Shown: piece by piece, positions 32,105-40,451 of the stretch
Layout: each line of letters opens with the position of its first letter
Position numbering within the stretch: the first letter of the stretch is position 1
Assembly: GCA_018713515.1 (NCBI GenBank)
Contig: DVOO01000010.1
Span: forward strand, 1-50,476
Direction of reading: 5' to 3'
DNA: 50,476 nt
Source: Candidatus Scatomonas pullistercoris
Lineage (GTDB): Bacteria > Bacillota > Clostridia > Lachnospirales > Lachnospiraceae
Translations under genes and position numbers: made by a program
The notes under the pieces: generated by a model
What the model was told of the DNA's origin: nothing
Databases searched by the model: none
Seen by the model: the letters and a program-made list of their open reading frames with translations, nothing else

Positions 32105-32986
32105 ATGAAGTTTTTCAATAAGCTGGAACGCAAATTCGGAAAGTATGCCATACCCAATTTGACAAAATATATTATTATTACCTATGTGATCGGCTATGTG
32201 CTGTGGCTGATCAGTTCGTACTCGTCTGTCAATATCATCTACTGGATTACCCTGGATCCGCATCTGATCCTGCAGGGACAGGTATGGCGGATCGTCAGCT
32301 GGGTGCTGATGCCGCCAAGTGCTCTGAATATTTTTACAATCATCATGCTTTTATTCTACTATAATATTGGTACTGCGCTGGAACGGGTCTGGGGAGATTT
32401 CCGATATAACGCCTACATCTTTTTCGGCCTGATTATGACAGTGGTAGGAGCGTTTATCCTTTATGCCATCAGCGGCCCCATAACTATAGGGACGGTCAGC
32501 TTCTGGCCATACAGTAGCCTGTTTTCCACTTATTATGTAAGTCTCTCTATTTTCCTGGGCTTTGCCATGACATTTCCGGAGCAGCAGGTACTGTTCATGC
32601 TCTTTATTCCGATCAAGATAAAATGGCTTGCTCTTATCGATGTGGCTTACCTGCTGTATGAAATGATCAGCGGCGGCTGGGCTGTCCGCGTTCTGATTAT
32701 CTGTTCCCTGGCCAGCACGATTATCTTTTTCCTTGCCACCCGCAACTATTCCAGGTTCAATTACCGGGAACAGAAGCGGAAAAGGGATTTTTACCGGGCT
32801 ACAGGATACACAAGGGCCAGAGGAGACGGCGCGGGTGCATCCGGCAGACAGCCGATCCACAAGTGTGCTGTCTGCGGCCGGACGGAACTGGATGACCCCA
32901 ATCTTGAGTTCCGGTTTTGCTCGCGGTGCAACGGCAATTACGAATACTGCCAGGACCATCTGTTTAATCACGTGCACATAAAATAA
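32105..32986 (+). CDS. Rhomboid-like membrane protein lacking the protease dyad, with zinc ribbon
   Basis: 293 residues, ATG 32105. Six hydrophobic segments lie within about 22-211. Rhomboid landmarks are present (GQVWRIVSWVLMP at 58-70; ALERVWGDFRYN at 91-102), but no GxSG serine motif occurs in the fourth segment region (STYYVSLSIFLGF) and no catalytic histidine follows, so it should not be a protease. The cytoplasmic tail (about 215-293) contains Cys254, Cys257, Cys272, Cys275, Cys282, His285 and His289, a probable two-site zinc module. Such inactive rhomboids usually bind and escort membrane proteins. It follows corA by 32 nt, so a role with the metal channel is possible. Confidence 0.78.
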   Translation: MKFFNKLERKFGKYAIPNLTKYIIITYVIGYVLWLISSYSSVNIIYWITLDPHLILQGQVWRIVSWVLMPPSALNIFTIIMLLFYYNIGTALERVWGDFRYNAYIFFGLIMTVVGAFILYAISGPITIGTVSFWPYSSLFSTYYVSLSIFLGFAMTFPEQQVLFMLFIPIKIKWLALIDVAYLLYEMISGGWAVRVLIICSLASTIIFFLATRNYSRFNYREQKRKRDFYRATGYTRARGDGAGASGRQPIHKCAVCGRTELDDPNLEFRFCSRCNGNYEYCQDHLFNHVHIK

Positions 32987-33034
32987 AAATGCTGTAACTT
33001 TCGCGCAGTTAACCAAAAGGAAAGGGGATTTTGT

Positions 33035-34480
33035 ATGAAGAGAACGAAGATTGTCTGTACCATGGGACCGAACGCGGACAAGCCGGGGATGATGAAGAGC
33101 TGGATTGAAGCGGGAATGGACGTGGCCAGATTCAATTTTTCCCATGGAAGCCACGAAGAGCACAAGGCCAGAATGAAGGCGCTGAAGAAGCTCCGGAAAG
33201 AGATGAAAATCCCCATTGCAATTCTTCTGGATACAAAAGGACCTGAGATCCGTACCGGCGTGCTGGAAAATGGTCAGAAAATTACGCTGCAGGAGGGGCA
33301 GGAGCTGACTTTGACCACGGAGGAGATTGTGGGCAACAGCAGCAGAATTTCCATTACCTACAAAGATCTCCCTTCAGATGTGAAGGAGGGGGACCGTATC
33401 CTGGTGGATGACGGCCTGATTGAACTGAAAGTAAAGGAACTTGCAAAGACAGAAATTATCTGTGAGGTGGTCAACGGGGGAGAACTGGGAGAGAGAAAGG
33501 GCATCAATGTGCCCAATGTCTCAATAAATCTCCCGGCAATTACCGAGAAAGACAAGGAAGACCTGCTGTTTGGGATTGAACAGAAGGTGGATTATGTGGC
33601 GGCTTCCTTTATCAGAAAGGCTGAAGATGTGCTGGAGATCAAGGCGTTTCTCAGAGAGCACGGAGGAGAGCATATTGATGTAATTTCCAAGATTGAGAAC
33701 GCGGAGGGCGTGGAGAATATTGACGCTATTATCCAGGCCTCGGACGGGATCATGGTTGCCCGGGGAGATCTGGGTGTGGAAATTCCGGCCTATCAGGTGC
33801 CCCATATCCAGAAAATGATCATTGAAAAATGCAATCACCTGTATTTGCCGGTGATCACAGCCACCCAGATGCTGGATTCCATGATCCGGAATCCGCGGCC
33901 CACCCGGGCGGAGGTAACGGATGTGGCCAATGCGATCTATGACGGTACGGACGCTGTCATGCTGTCCGGAGAGACGGCCATGGGAAAATATCCCGTGGAG
34001 GCTGTTAAAATGATGGCGGAGATTGCCCTGGAAACGGAAAAATATCTGAAGTTTGAGAGCTACCGGGATGTGGAATTCGCCAGAGGAAATGCCAGCGTAT
34101 CCAGCGCCGTAGGCTTTGCGGCGGTGGATATGGTGGAGCACATTGGAGCCACCTGCATTGTCACTCCCACCATGTCGGGAAAGACGGCCAGACTGATCTC
34201 CAATCTGCGGCCCAGTGTGCCGATCTATGCCGTAACACCCTACGAGTGGGCGAAACGGAAGATGCAGCTGTATTGGGGCGTCCGTTCCGTGACCGGTTAT
34301 GAGGAGGATTCTACGGAAAATATTATTTCTCACGCGCTGTATATGGTGGTTCGCGAGAAACTGGTGGAAAAGGGAGATATTTTGATATTTACCGCCGGCG
34401 ATCCGGCTACGAATGAAGTCAGCAGTGAGGGAAACACTACGAATATCACGAATATGCTTCACATTTTGCAGGTGAAATGA
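33035..34480 (+). CDS. pyk: Pyruvate kinase
   Basis: 481 residues, MKRTKIVCTMGPNADKPGMM. Catalytic and metal motifs are intact: ARFNFSHGSHEEH, LLDTKGPEIRTG, ISKIENAEGVENID (catalytic Lys and metal Glu), MVARGDLGVEIP and the ITATQMLDSMIRNPRPTRAEVTDVANAIYDGTDAVMLSGETA region read from about 275 on. The C-terminal effector domain is complete and there is no extra PEP-utilising domain as in Bacillus. It makes the last ATP of glycolysis. lysA follows after 18 nt. Confidence 0.97.
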   Translation: MKRTKIVCTMGPNADKPGMMKSWIEAGMDVARFNFSHGSHEEHKARMKALKKLRKEMKIPIAILLDTKGPEIRTGVLENGQKITLQEGQELTLTTEEIVGNSSRISITYKDLPSDVKEGDRILVDDGLIELKVKELAKTEIICEVVNGGELGERKGINVPNVSINLPAITEKDKEDLLFGIEQKVDYVAASFIRKAEDVLEIKAFLREHGGEHIDVISKIENAEGVENIDAIIQASDGIMVARGDLGVEIPAYQVPHIQKMIIEKCNHLYLPVITATQMLDSMIRNPRPTRAEVTDVANAIYDGTDAVMLSGETAMGKYPVEAVKMMAEIALETEKYLKFESYRDVEFARGNASVSSAVGFAAVDMVEHIGATCIVTPTMSGKTARLISNLRPSVPIYAVTPYEWAKRKMQLYWGVRSVTGYEEDSTENIISHALYMVVREKLVEKGDILIFTAGDPATNEVSSEGNTTNITNMLHILQVK

Positions 34481-34498
34481 GACAGAAGGAGAATACGA

Positions 34499-35776
34499 AT
34501 GAAGAAACCATTTGTGACCAAGGAAAAGCTGGAGGAAATAATTCTGGAGGTTCCCACCCCTTTTCATCTCTACGACGAAAAAGGAATCCGCGAGAATGCC
34601 CGAAAGGTTCAGCAGGCGTTTGCCTGGAATCCGGGGTTTAAGGAATACTTTGCGGTAAAGGCCAATCCCAATCCGTATCTGATTAAGATCCTGAAGGAAT
34701 ACGGCTGCGGATGCGACTGTTCTTCCCTGACAGAGCTGATGCTCTCTGAGGCCATGGGCTTTGGGGGGGATGATATTATGTTTTCCTCCAATGTAACGCC
34801 GGCGGAGGAGTACAGGAAGGCCGCCGAGCTGAATGCGGTCATCAATCTGGATGATATTACCCATGTGGATTTTCTGGAGGAAACGCTGGGCTACATTCCG
34901 AAAAAGATCAGCTGCCGCTATAATCCGGGCGGTCTCTTTAAGATTACAACAGACATCATGGATAATCCTGGAGACGCCAAGTACGGCATGACTACGGAGC
35001 AGCTTTTTGAAGCTTTCCGAATGCTGAAGGCTAAAGGGGCGGAGGAATTCGGCATCCACGCGTTTCTGGCCAGCAATACGGTTACCAATGAATATTATCC
35101 GGCTCTGGCCCGGGTTCTGTTCGAGGTTGCAGTCAGACTGCAGAAGGAGACGGGCTGTCATATTACGTTTATTAATTTGTCCGGCGGTGTCGGGATCCCC
35201 TATAGACCGGAGCAGGAGGCGAATGATATCCTGGCCATCGGCGAGGGCGTCCGTAAAGTTTATGAGGAGGTTTTAGTTCCCGCAGGCATGGGTGATGTAA
35301 GTCTCTGTACAGAGATGGGGCGTTTTATGATGGGACCCTATGGCTGTCTGGTGACAACGGCGGTCCACGAGAAACATATTTACAAGGAGTACATTGGAGT
35401 GGATGCCTGTGCGGCGAATCTGATGCGCCCGGCCATGTACGGCGCATACCACCATATTACGGTCATGGGAAAAGAGGATGAGCCCTGTGATCATAAGTAC
35501 GATGTGACCGGCTCTCTGTGTGAGAACAACGACAAATTTGCCATTGACCGGATGCTGCCGAAGATTGACAGGGGAGACATCCTTGTAATCCACGATACGG
35601 GTGCCCATGGATTTTCTATGGGATACAATTATAACGGCCGCCTCTGGTCGGCAGAAGTTCTTCTGAAGGAGGACGGCAGCTTTCAGAAAATACGCCGGGC
35701 GGAGGAGCCGAAGGATTACTTTGCCACCCTGGACTTTACGGAAGAATATCAGAGAATGTTCGGAAATCAAGAATAA
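34499..35776 (+). CDS. lysA: Diaminopimelate decarboxylase
   Basis: 425 residues, a fold-type III PLP enzyme. The PLP lysine is Lys54 in YFAVKANPNP; the HAFLASNT and NLSGGVGIPYRPEQ segments bind the cofactor phosphate; the active-site Cys-Glu appears as GSLCENNDKFA; and MGYNYNGRL closes the pocket. It converts meso-diaminopimelate to lysine. Ornithine/arginine decarboxylases of the same fold are alternatives, but the overall pattern fits the LysA branch used by Clostridia. It is co-directional with pyk; no lysine riboswitch is present. Confidence 0.88.
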   Translation: MKKPFVTKEKLEEIILEVPTPFHLYDEKGIRENARKVQQAFAWNPGFKEYFAVKANPNPYLIKILKEYGCGCDCSSLTELMLSEAMGFGGDDIMFSSNVTPAEEYRKAAELNAVINLDDITHVDFLEETLGYIPKKISCRYNPGGLFKITTDIMDNPGDAKYGMTTEQLFEAFRMLKAKGAEEFGIHAFLASNTVTNEYYPALARVLFEVAVRLQKETGCHITFINLSGGVGIPYRPEQEANDILAIGEGVRKVYEEVLVPAGMGDVSLCTEMGRFMMGPYGCLVTTAVHEKHIYKEYIGVDACAANLMRPAMYGAYHHITVMGKEDEPCDHKYDVTGSLCENNDKFAIDRMLPKIDRGDILVIHDTGAHGFSMGYNYNGRLWSAEVLLKEDGSFQKIRRAEEPKDYFATLDFTEEYQRMFGNQE

Positions 35777-35788
35777 AAAAGGAAAGTC

Positions 35789-35817
35789 TTGCTTAACAGG
35801 CGCGGATATGATAAAAT
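35789..35817 (+). promoter_or_regulatory. tRNA-Leu promoter
   Basis: TTGCTT (35789-35794), 17 nt, TAAAAT (35812-35817) with a TGA extension. Before the tRNA, GCAGGAC (about 35834-35840) and GTCCTGC (about 35852-35858) can form a 5' hairpin in the precursor. Confidence 0.65.
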
Positions 35818-35863
35818 ATAATCTGCCTGTTGAGCAGGACACTGTTTTTGCGTCCTGCAGGAG

Positions 35864-35945
35864 GCCGGTGTGGCGGAATTGGCAGACGCACATGACTCAA
35901 AATCATGCGGAGCGATCCGTGCCGGTTCGAGTCCGGCCACCGGCA
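35864..35945 (+). tRNA. tRNA-Leu (anticodon CAA)
   Basis: 82 nt. The acceptor GCCGGTG (35864-35870) pairs with CACCGGC (35938-35944), discriminator A; the anticodon stem ATGA/TCAT encloses the loop CTCAAAA with anticodon CAA, reading UUG. A long variable arm (GCGGAGCGATCCGT region) and the GGTTCGAGTCC T-arm confirm a class II tRNA. CCA is not encoded. The sugar-use island starts directly behind it. Confidence 0.97.
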
Positions 35946-35949
35946 GTCT

Positions 35950-35982
35950 AAAACCTCGCTGTTGAGCGGGGTTTTATTTTTG
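35950..35982 (+). terminator. Terminator after tRNA-Leu
   Basis: AAAACCTCGCT (35950-35960) pairs with AGCGGGGTTTT (35965-35975, one G-U), loop GTTG, then more T. Confidence 0.9.
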
Positions 35983-36064
35983 CTTTTTTCAGATGTCAGA
36001 ACGGATACCGAACGGAAAGAGCGTAGAGATTCCAGGCGGAAAAATCAGATTATTCGAGTGATTC

Positions 36065-37543
36065 TTACAGCCGCCGGTATAGATACTGATACATATCTTC
36101 TTCGGAAACCATTTGACCGTTTTTTAGATAAATGGTTTCTCCGTCTACCAGATTTTGATCAGAAGGTGTAATGGTAAGAATGATAATTGAAATTCCCCGT
36201 GTCTGCAGCTGTGACAGTATGCTGATTGTTGCTTCGCGCAGATGCAGATCTACCTCCGAGAAGGGGCGCTCACAGATGACCAGCTTTGGCGCGTACAGAT
36301 ACAGCTTGGAATAAGCGATTTTCTGGCGGATAGAAGGAGGAACCAGATATATTTTTTTTCCCGCATATTCCAGGCCTATGTGTTCCGAAATAAACTGGTC
36401 AATATTGTCTGAGATACCCGGTTTCAGCCAGATGTTTTTAGACTTATGAGACAATTCCAGCATTAAATTATCCCGAACAGTCATATTTGGAAACAGCATA
36501 TTTTTATAAGGGGATTCCGGACACCAGTGAATCCCTTTTTTCAAGTTGTGCTCTAGAGAACGGAACCGTACCGGCTCATTATTAAATGTGATCTTTCCGG
36601 AAATTACGGAAGAGCGGCCCAGGATCAGATCCTTAAAACTGTCAAAACTTCTGTTGTCCAGACAGATAATCTTTAACAGCTCGCCTTTTTCAAGGGAAAA
36701 GGAAAGTTGTTTTAAGGTGCTGGTGGAAACTTTATGAAAAACGACAAAAGGATCATAATCCTCCAGGGGCAGTTCCTCTCCGTACGCCAGTGGGGTATGG
36801 GCCGGATGGGGATCAGACTGTTCTCGGTTTCCGGACAGCATATAATTATAGAATTGAGGATTTTCCAGCAGAGACGGATGAAAACTTGCTATGGAAGTGC
36901 CGTTTTTTATTACAAGTACTTCATCTGTCCACTGAAACATATTTGCGCCGATAAAATCCATAATAATAAAGGTACGGCCATCTTGTCTCATTTGACGGAT
37001 CAGCCGGTGGATTTCTGCGAGCTCTGGGGCCAAAAGACTGTCGGACAGGTTTACCAGTACAATGATTTTCTTGTTTTCAGCATAAGCCTTCAGAAGTTCC
37101 ACAACAATCCACTCAAAAGTCGTCAGGGAAGAAACACGTTGCGTGATATCCAGTTTTAGGCGAAAGTATTTCAGCAGATCTTTTACAATAGTAATATATC
37201 TGTTGGAATGGAGAAAATTGTCTTTGGTGAAAAAAATACAGATATTTTCCGCAATACTAAGAGAGGCGATCAGGTTACTCCGGTTATTAATTATGCAGAA
37301 ATAACTGAGAAACAAAGGCTTCATCTTTTTGGGATGGAGAGATTTCCGCAGAAAACGCATCCGTCCGGAAGTGATTGCGCAGTTTCCGGAAAAAAAGGCA
37401 GTAAAAGCCTCATATTCAATAATATTATCACATATGATTCCCAAAATGCTTCTTTTATAAATATGCATGTTGATTTCGGTTAGAACGGGTCTGTTTTCGC
37501 AGGAAACAGATGCCTTTTCCAGAGCAAAGAGTTCTTCTTTCAT
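36065..37543 (-). CDS. Catalytically dead MglA-like double ABC protein
   Basis: 492 residues, ATG 37543 with AGGAG 5 nt upstream. Overall it aligns from end to end with sugar ATPases of the MglA/RbsA type, such as the intact one at 41657. Yet every ATPase motif is gone. Cassette 1: Walker A GENGAGKST has become CDNIIEYEA (38-46), Walker B VMDEP is VLVNL, the switch histidine is lost. Cassette 2: Walker A is CLDNRSFDS, the signature LSGGNQQKV is VPPSIRQKI, Walker B LLLDEPT is LVICERPF. The reading frame is intact, so it is kept by selection. It is last in an operon with a kinase and a regulator (8 and 25 nt gaps), which suggests signalling rather than transport. Confidence 0.9.
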   Translation of the reverse strand: MKEELFALEKASVSCENRPVLTEINMHIYKRSILGIICDNIIEYEAFTAFFSGNCAITSGRMRFLRKSLHPKKMKPLFLSYFCIINNRSNLIASLSIAENICIFFTKDNFLHSNRYITIVKDLLKYFRLKLDITQRVSSLTTFEWIVVELLKAYAENKKIIVLVNLSDSLLAPELAEIHRLIRQMRQDGRTFIIMDFIGANMFQWTDEVLVIKNGTSIASFHPSLLENPQFYNYMLSGNREQSDPHPAHTPLAYGEELPLEDYDPFVVFHKVSTSTLKQLSFSLEKGELLKIICLDNRSFDSFKDLILGRSSVISGKITFNNEPVRFRSLEHNLKKGIHWCPESPYKNMLFPNMTVRDNLMLELSHKSKNIWLKPGISDNIDQFISEHIGLEYAGKKIYLVPPSIRQKIAYSKLYLYAPKLVICERPFSEVDLHLREATISILSQLQTRGISIIILTITPSDQNLVDGETIYLKNGQMVSEEDMYQYLYRRL

Positions 37544-37551
37544 GTGAGCTC

Positions 37552-38559
37552 CTATTCTTTGTAGATGATGGGCAAAGTGACTTCAACTTTTGTTCCGATT
37601 CCGATAATACTGCTTACATGAATGCCATATTGTTCTCCGAACAACAGCTTAATTCGGCGGCAGACATTTTTCAGCGCGATGCCGCCTTTTTTGTTTTCCA
37701 CAATTGCTCCTGCCGAAACCCGGTTGAGTTCTCCGTTTAGTTTGGATAATATCTCTTCCTGCATCCCAACGCCGTTGTCGCTGATATCTATATGGACCTC
37801 CTGATCAATAATTTCTACACGGATACTTACCAGCCCGTTTTCGGATTTTCGTTCCAGCCCGTGGAAAACTGCATTCTCCACGATTGGCTGCAAAAATAAT
37901 TTTGGACACTGGAGGTTCAGAATAGAAGCAGCTTCATCTACAATATTAACTGCTATAGAGAGCTTGTCGCCAAAACGGTATTGCTGAATGACAAAATAAT
38001 TTTTTACATTATCCAGCTCTTCTCTGAGAGATACCAGATTTCTGGTTTCGGTAATCGTGTATCGGAAAAATGTCGAGAGAGCCTCCGTAATGTTGGCGAT
38101 ATTCTCCATGCCTGCAGCCAGGGCGTCTCCGCGTATGGATTCTAGAGTATTGTATAAAAAATGTGGATTAATTTGATTTTGCAGAGCGAGAAACTCAGCT
38201 TGCTTGGTAGAGAGCTGCAGGGTGTTCTGACGGTCAAGGAGGCTGTCGAGCCGTTTTACTGCTGTGTCGAGAAAAGGGAACAGCCCGCCGATGGTATTGA
38301 TAAAGTTTTGATAAATCTCGCCGTTATTAAACTGAAGACAAAGGTTCCGATATTCTTTTGCCGGACGGATGATGCGTCTGGATAACCAGAAAAAGCAGAA
38401 AAGAATGACTGCGATTAAAAAAAACAGCAGCAAAAAGCTGGCAACCGGTGAAGTACTGGCAGCAGCATATGGAATTAATACGCAGAGAGTAAAGACTACA
38501 GAAAAAAATAAGACAATAATCAATAATAACATATCGGAATATAAAGTGGTTTTTTTCAT
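37552..38559 (-). CDS. LytS/YesM-type sensor histidine kinase with almost no extracellular part
   Basis: 335 residues, ATG 38559 (AGGAGAGGG upstream). Two membrane helices (about 8-30 and 41-60) are joined by only about ten residues (AAASTSPV), so there is no external sensor domain, unlike ordinary YesM kinases with 200 or more. A coiled cytoplasmic stretch (about 65-120) leads to the His_kinase block ALQNQINPHFLYNTLESIR with His133, then the ATPase domain: N-box QPIVENAVFHGLE, G1 DNGVGM and KGGIALKNV. Partner: the response regulator upstream. The signal must come from the membrane or from another protein. Confidence 0.93.
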   Translation of the reverse strand: MKKTTLYSDMLLLIIVLFFSVVFTLCVLIPYAAASTSPVASFLLLFFLIAVILFCFFWLSRRIIRPAKEYRNLCLQFNNGEIYQNFINTIGGLFPFLDTAVKRLDSLLDRQNTLQLSTKQAEFLALQNQINPHFLYNTLESIRGDALAAGMENIANITEALSTFFRYTITETRNLVSLREELDNVKNYFVIQQYRFGDKLSIAVNIVDEAASILNLQCPKLFLQPIVENAVFHGLERKSENGLVSIRVEIIDQEVHIDISDNGVGMQEEILSKLNGELNRVSAGAIVENKKGGIALKNVCRRIKLLFGEQYGIHVSSIIGIGTKVEVTLPIIYKE

Positions 38560-38584
38560 TTTCCCTCTCCTGCAAGTACGGAAA

Positions 38585-40210
38585 TTATCCGTACAGTTTT
38601 CGGTATTCAGACGGTGTTAAATGAGTCAGCTTACGGAACAGACGTGAAAAATATTTTAAATCAGAGTATCCCACGGCAGATGCGATTTCGGCAATACTCT
38701 TATTTGTATTAAGAAGCATAGTTTTTGCATTGGAAATCCGAACCTCTTTTAGATAGTCCATGAAATGCTGTCCCGTGGATTTTAAAAATACGGTGGAAAA
38801 ATAAGCAGGGTTAAATCCAATTTCCCTGCTGACAATTTCCAATGTGATTGTTTCATTGTAGTGCTCCATGATATACTGTTTGGCCAGGCGTATTGGCTTG
38901 TTTTCCAGAGTTTTGCGTCCTTCTAAATACTGAATCAGAAGAGTTTTGCAGGTTTCGGAAAACCACTGATAAATTTCATCAAAGGTAAACAGATGGTCAA
39001 AAGCACTTAAAAGAAAATCCATGTTAAGCCCGTTAGAAAATTCTCCTGAATTATAGGATTTTATCCCGAACAGGAAAATTTCCGCCAGCTTTGAATAGCA
39101 GGAATACACCAGACTTCCATCGGAAAGATATGGAAGCAGATGACGTCGTATTTCCTCAAGTTTCTTAGTAAAACCGGGAATATCTATCAGTTCTATACAG
39201 GAGATCAGCTCCCTTTGATCCTGTGAAGTAATCAAAGAGGCTGCAAGATCCTGTGCATATCCGGAAGCGTGATGGATTAAAAGAAACTGATCGTAACGAT
39301 TAAACCGGTCCAATAGAGCGGTTTGAGCCTCCTGATAACTGGAATCGAAATCAGAGAGGGGGAGTGATATGCTGCTGACGCCGACAGAGATCCGCATGTC
39401 TGGATAAATATTTTGGTATCCAAGGATGCTGATTTTCAGTTTCAGAAGCGCTGAAGTGATTTGTTCTTCAGCCTGCTGGCTTCGGTTGATCAGGCATATT
39501 ACATTTTCTTTGTACTGCGTACAGATGAAATCCGCACAAAAAGGGGCCAAACGGTTTTTAAGCTCTTTTTCAAGTTTTGGCAGGAGAAATCCGCGTTCTT
39601 CACTGTTAACAGTTGTGTTTTCTACAGAGCCCGTGAAAATATGGAGTACCAGCAGTTCGGTAACTGCTTCCGTAAAGCTGCAGCCGTATTCTTTTTGCAG
39701 AGATATGGTATCCATGGTGGGTATCAGAGAGTTCTTGTTTATTAATAATTCGGTTAGAAGATTATTTTTGATTTTTTCCTGACTCTCATTCAATTGTGAA
39801 AGCAGGAAGCTTTCTTTTTGGGCGATCTGTTGGCGGCTTTGATATTTTTTTTGGATTTTCAGCAGTACAGCCTCCAGTTCTTTGCGCTTTAGCGGTTTCA
39901 GCAGATAATCTTCTACTCCAAGGGAAATAGCCTTTTGCGCATATGCAAATTCCCCGTATCCACTGATAATAATAAAAAATGGATGAATCCCGAGTTCCAG
40001 CGTGCGCTGGATCAGCTGAATGCCGTCAATACTTGGCATACGTATGTCGGTGATCACAATATCCGGTTTTTCTGCACAGATTAATTCCAGAGCCTTTTGC
40101 CCGTCGTTGGCTGTTCCGGCAATTTGCATATCAAATTGATCCCATGAAACAAGATAGCGGATTAGTTGGATTACCTTTACTTCATCATCGGATATGATCA
40201 CTTTCAGCAT
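38585..40210 (-). CDS. YesN-type response regulator with AraC DNA-binding domain
   Basis: 541 residues from ATG 40210 (GGAG 8 nt upstream); the upstream extension is not typical. Receiver domain (1-120): acidic pair Asp8-Asp9, phosphorylation site Asp55 in VITDIRMPS, and Lys105 in DYLLKPLKR. A long middle region (about 130-430) is characteristic of YesN proteins. The C-terminal AraC domain (about 440-541) includes ITLEIVSREIGFNPAYFSTVFLKSTGQHF and IAEIASAVGYSDLKYFSRLFRKLTHLTPSEYRKLYG, shown here as two helix-turn-helix units. It probably activates the divergent mgl-glycosidase operon. Confidence 0.94.
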   Translation of the reverse strand: MLKVIISDDEVKVIQLIRYLVSWDQFDMQIAGTANDGQKALELICAEKPDIVITDIRMPSIDGIQLIQRTLELGIHPFFIIISGYGEFAYAQKAISLGVEDYLLKPLKRKELEAVLLKIQKKYQSRQQIAQKESFLLSQLNESQEKIKNNLLTELLINKNSLIPTMDTISLQKEYGCSFTEAVTELLVLHIFTGSVENTTVNSEERGFLLPKLEKELKNRLAPFCADFICTQYKENVICLINRSQQAEEQITSALLKLKISILGYQNIYPDMRISVGVSSISLPLSDFDSSYQEAQTALLDRFNRYDQFLLIHHASGYAQDLAASLITSQDQRELISCIELIDIPGFTKKLEEIRRHLLPYLSDGSLVYSCYSKLAEIFLFGIKSYNSGEFSNGLNMDFLLSAFDHLFTFDEIYQWFSETCKTLLIQYLEGRKTLENKPIRLAKQYIMEHYNETITLEIVSREIGFNPAYFSTVFLKSTGQHFMDYLKEVRISNAKTMLLNTNKSIAEIASAVGYSDLKYFSRLFRKLTHLTPSEYRKLYG

Positions 40211-40269
40211 AAAAAATTCTCCATTCCTAAGTAGTTCATTCGGTGTCTGCATTTTGATATCTGCCTGCT

Positions 40270-40278
40270 ATTTTAGCA
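40270..40278 (-). promoter_or_regulatory. Candidate promoter of the two-component operon (extended -10)
   Basis: On the minus strand TGC-TAAAAT (40278 to 40270) lies about 60 nt before the regulator start. No good -35 is seen at the right distance, as expected for an activator-dependent or extended -10 promoter. Confidence 0.4.
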
Positions 40279-40376
40279 TAAAGACTATAATGTTTCACTA
40301 GAAAGGTTATAAAGAAAGGGCAGAAATGTGAAAAATGACATCTAAATATTGTCCCCCCTAATCTAAATAATGAAAG

Positions 40377-40404
40377 TTGCCAAAAAAACAGGAAAATATA
40401 AAAT
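40377..40404 (+). promoter_or_regulatory. Candidate mglB promoter and divergent control region
   Basis: TTGCCA (40377-40382), 16 nt, TAAAAT (40399-40404). Upstream, the 40253-40376 region is AT-rich and holds two copies of GAAAGG (40301-40306, 40314-40319) and a related GAAATG (40323-40328), possible contact points for the YesN-like regulator. Confidence 0.5.
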
Positions 40405-40451
40405 GTAATATATACAAATTAAACAAGACTTTGTATTAGGAGGTACAAAAA

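Noticed and set aside
35864-35945. tRNA-Leu as an integration site with a direct repeat marking the island's far end
   Set aside because: I looked for the tRNA 3' end (CGAGTCCGGCCACCGGCA) again to the right and did not see it, and no integrase is present.
36546-37483. Plus-strand frames opposite the dead ATPase
   Set aside because: They lack ribosome binding sites and similarity; the minus-strand frame aligns with MglA from end to end.
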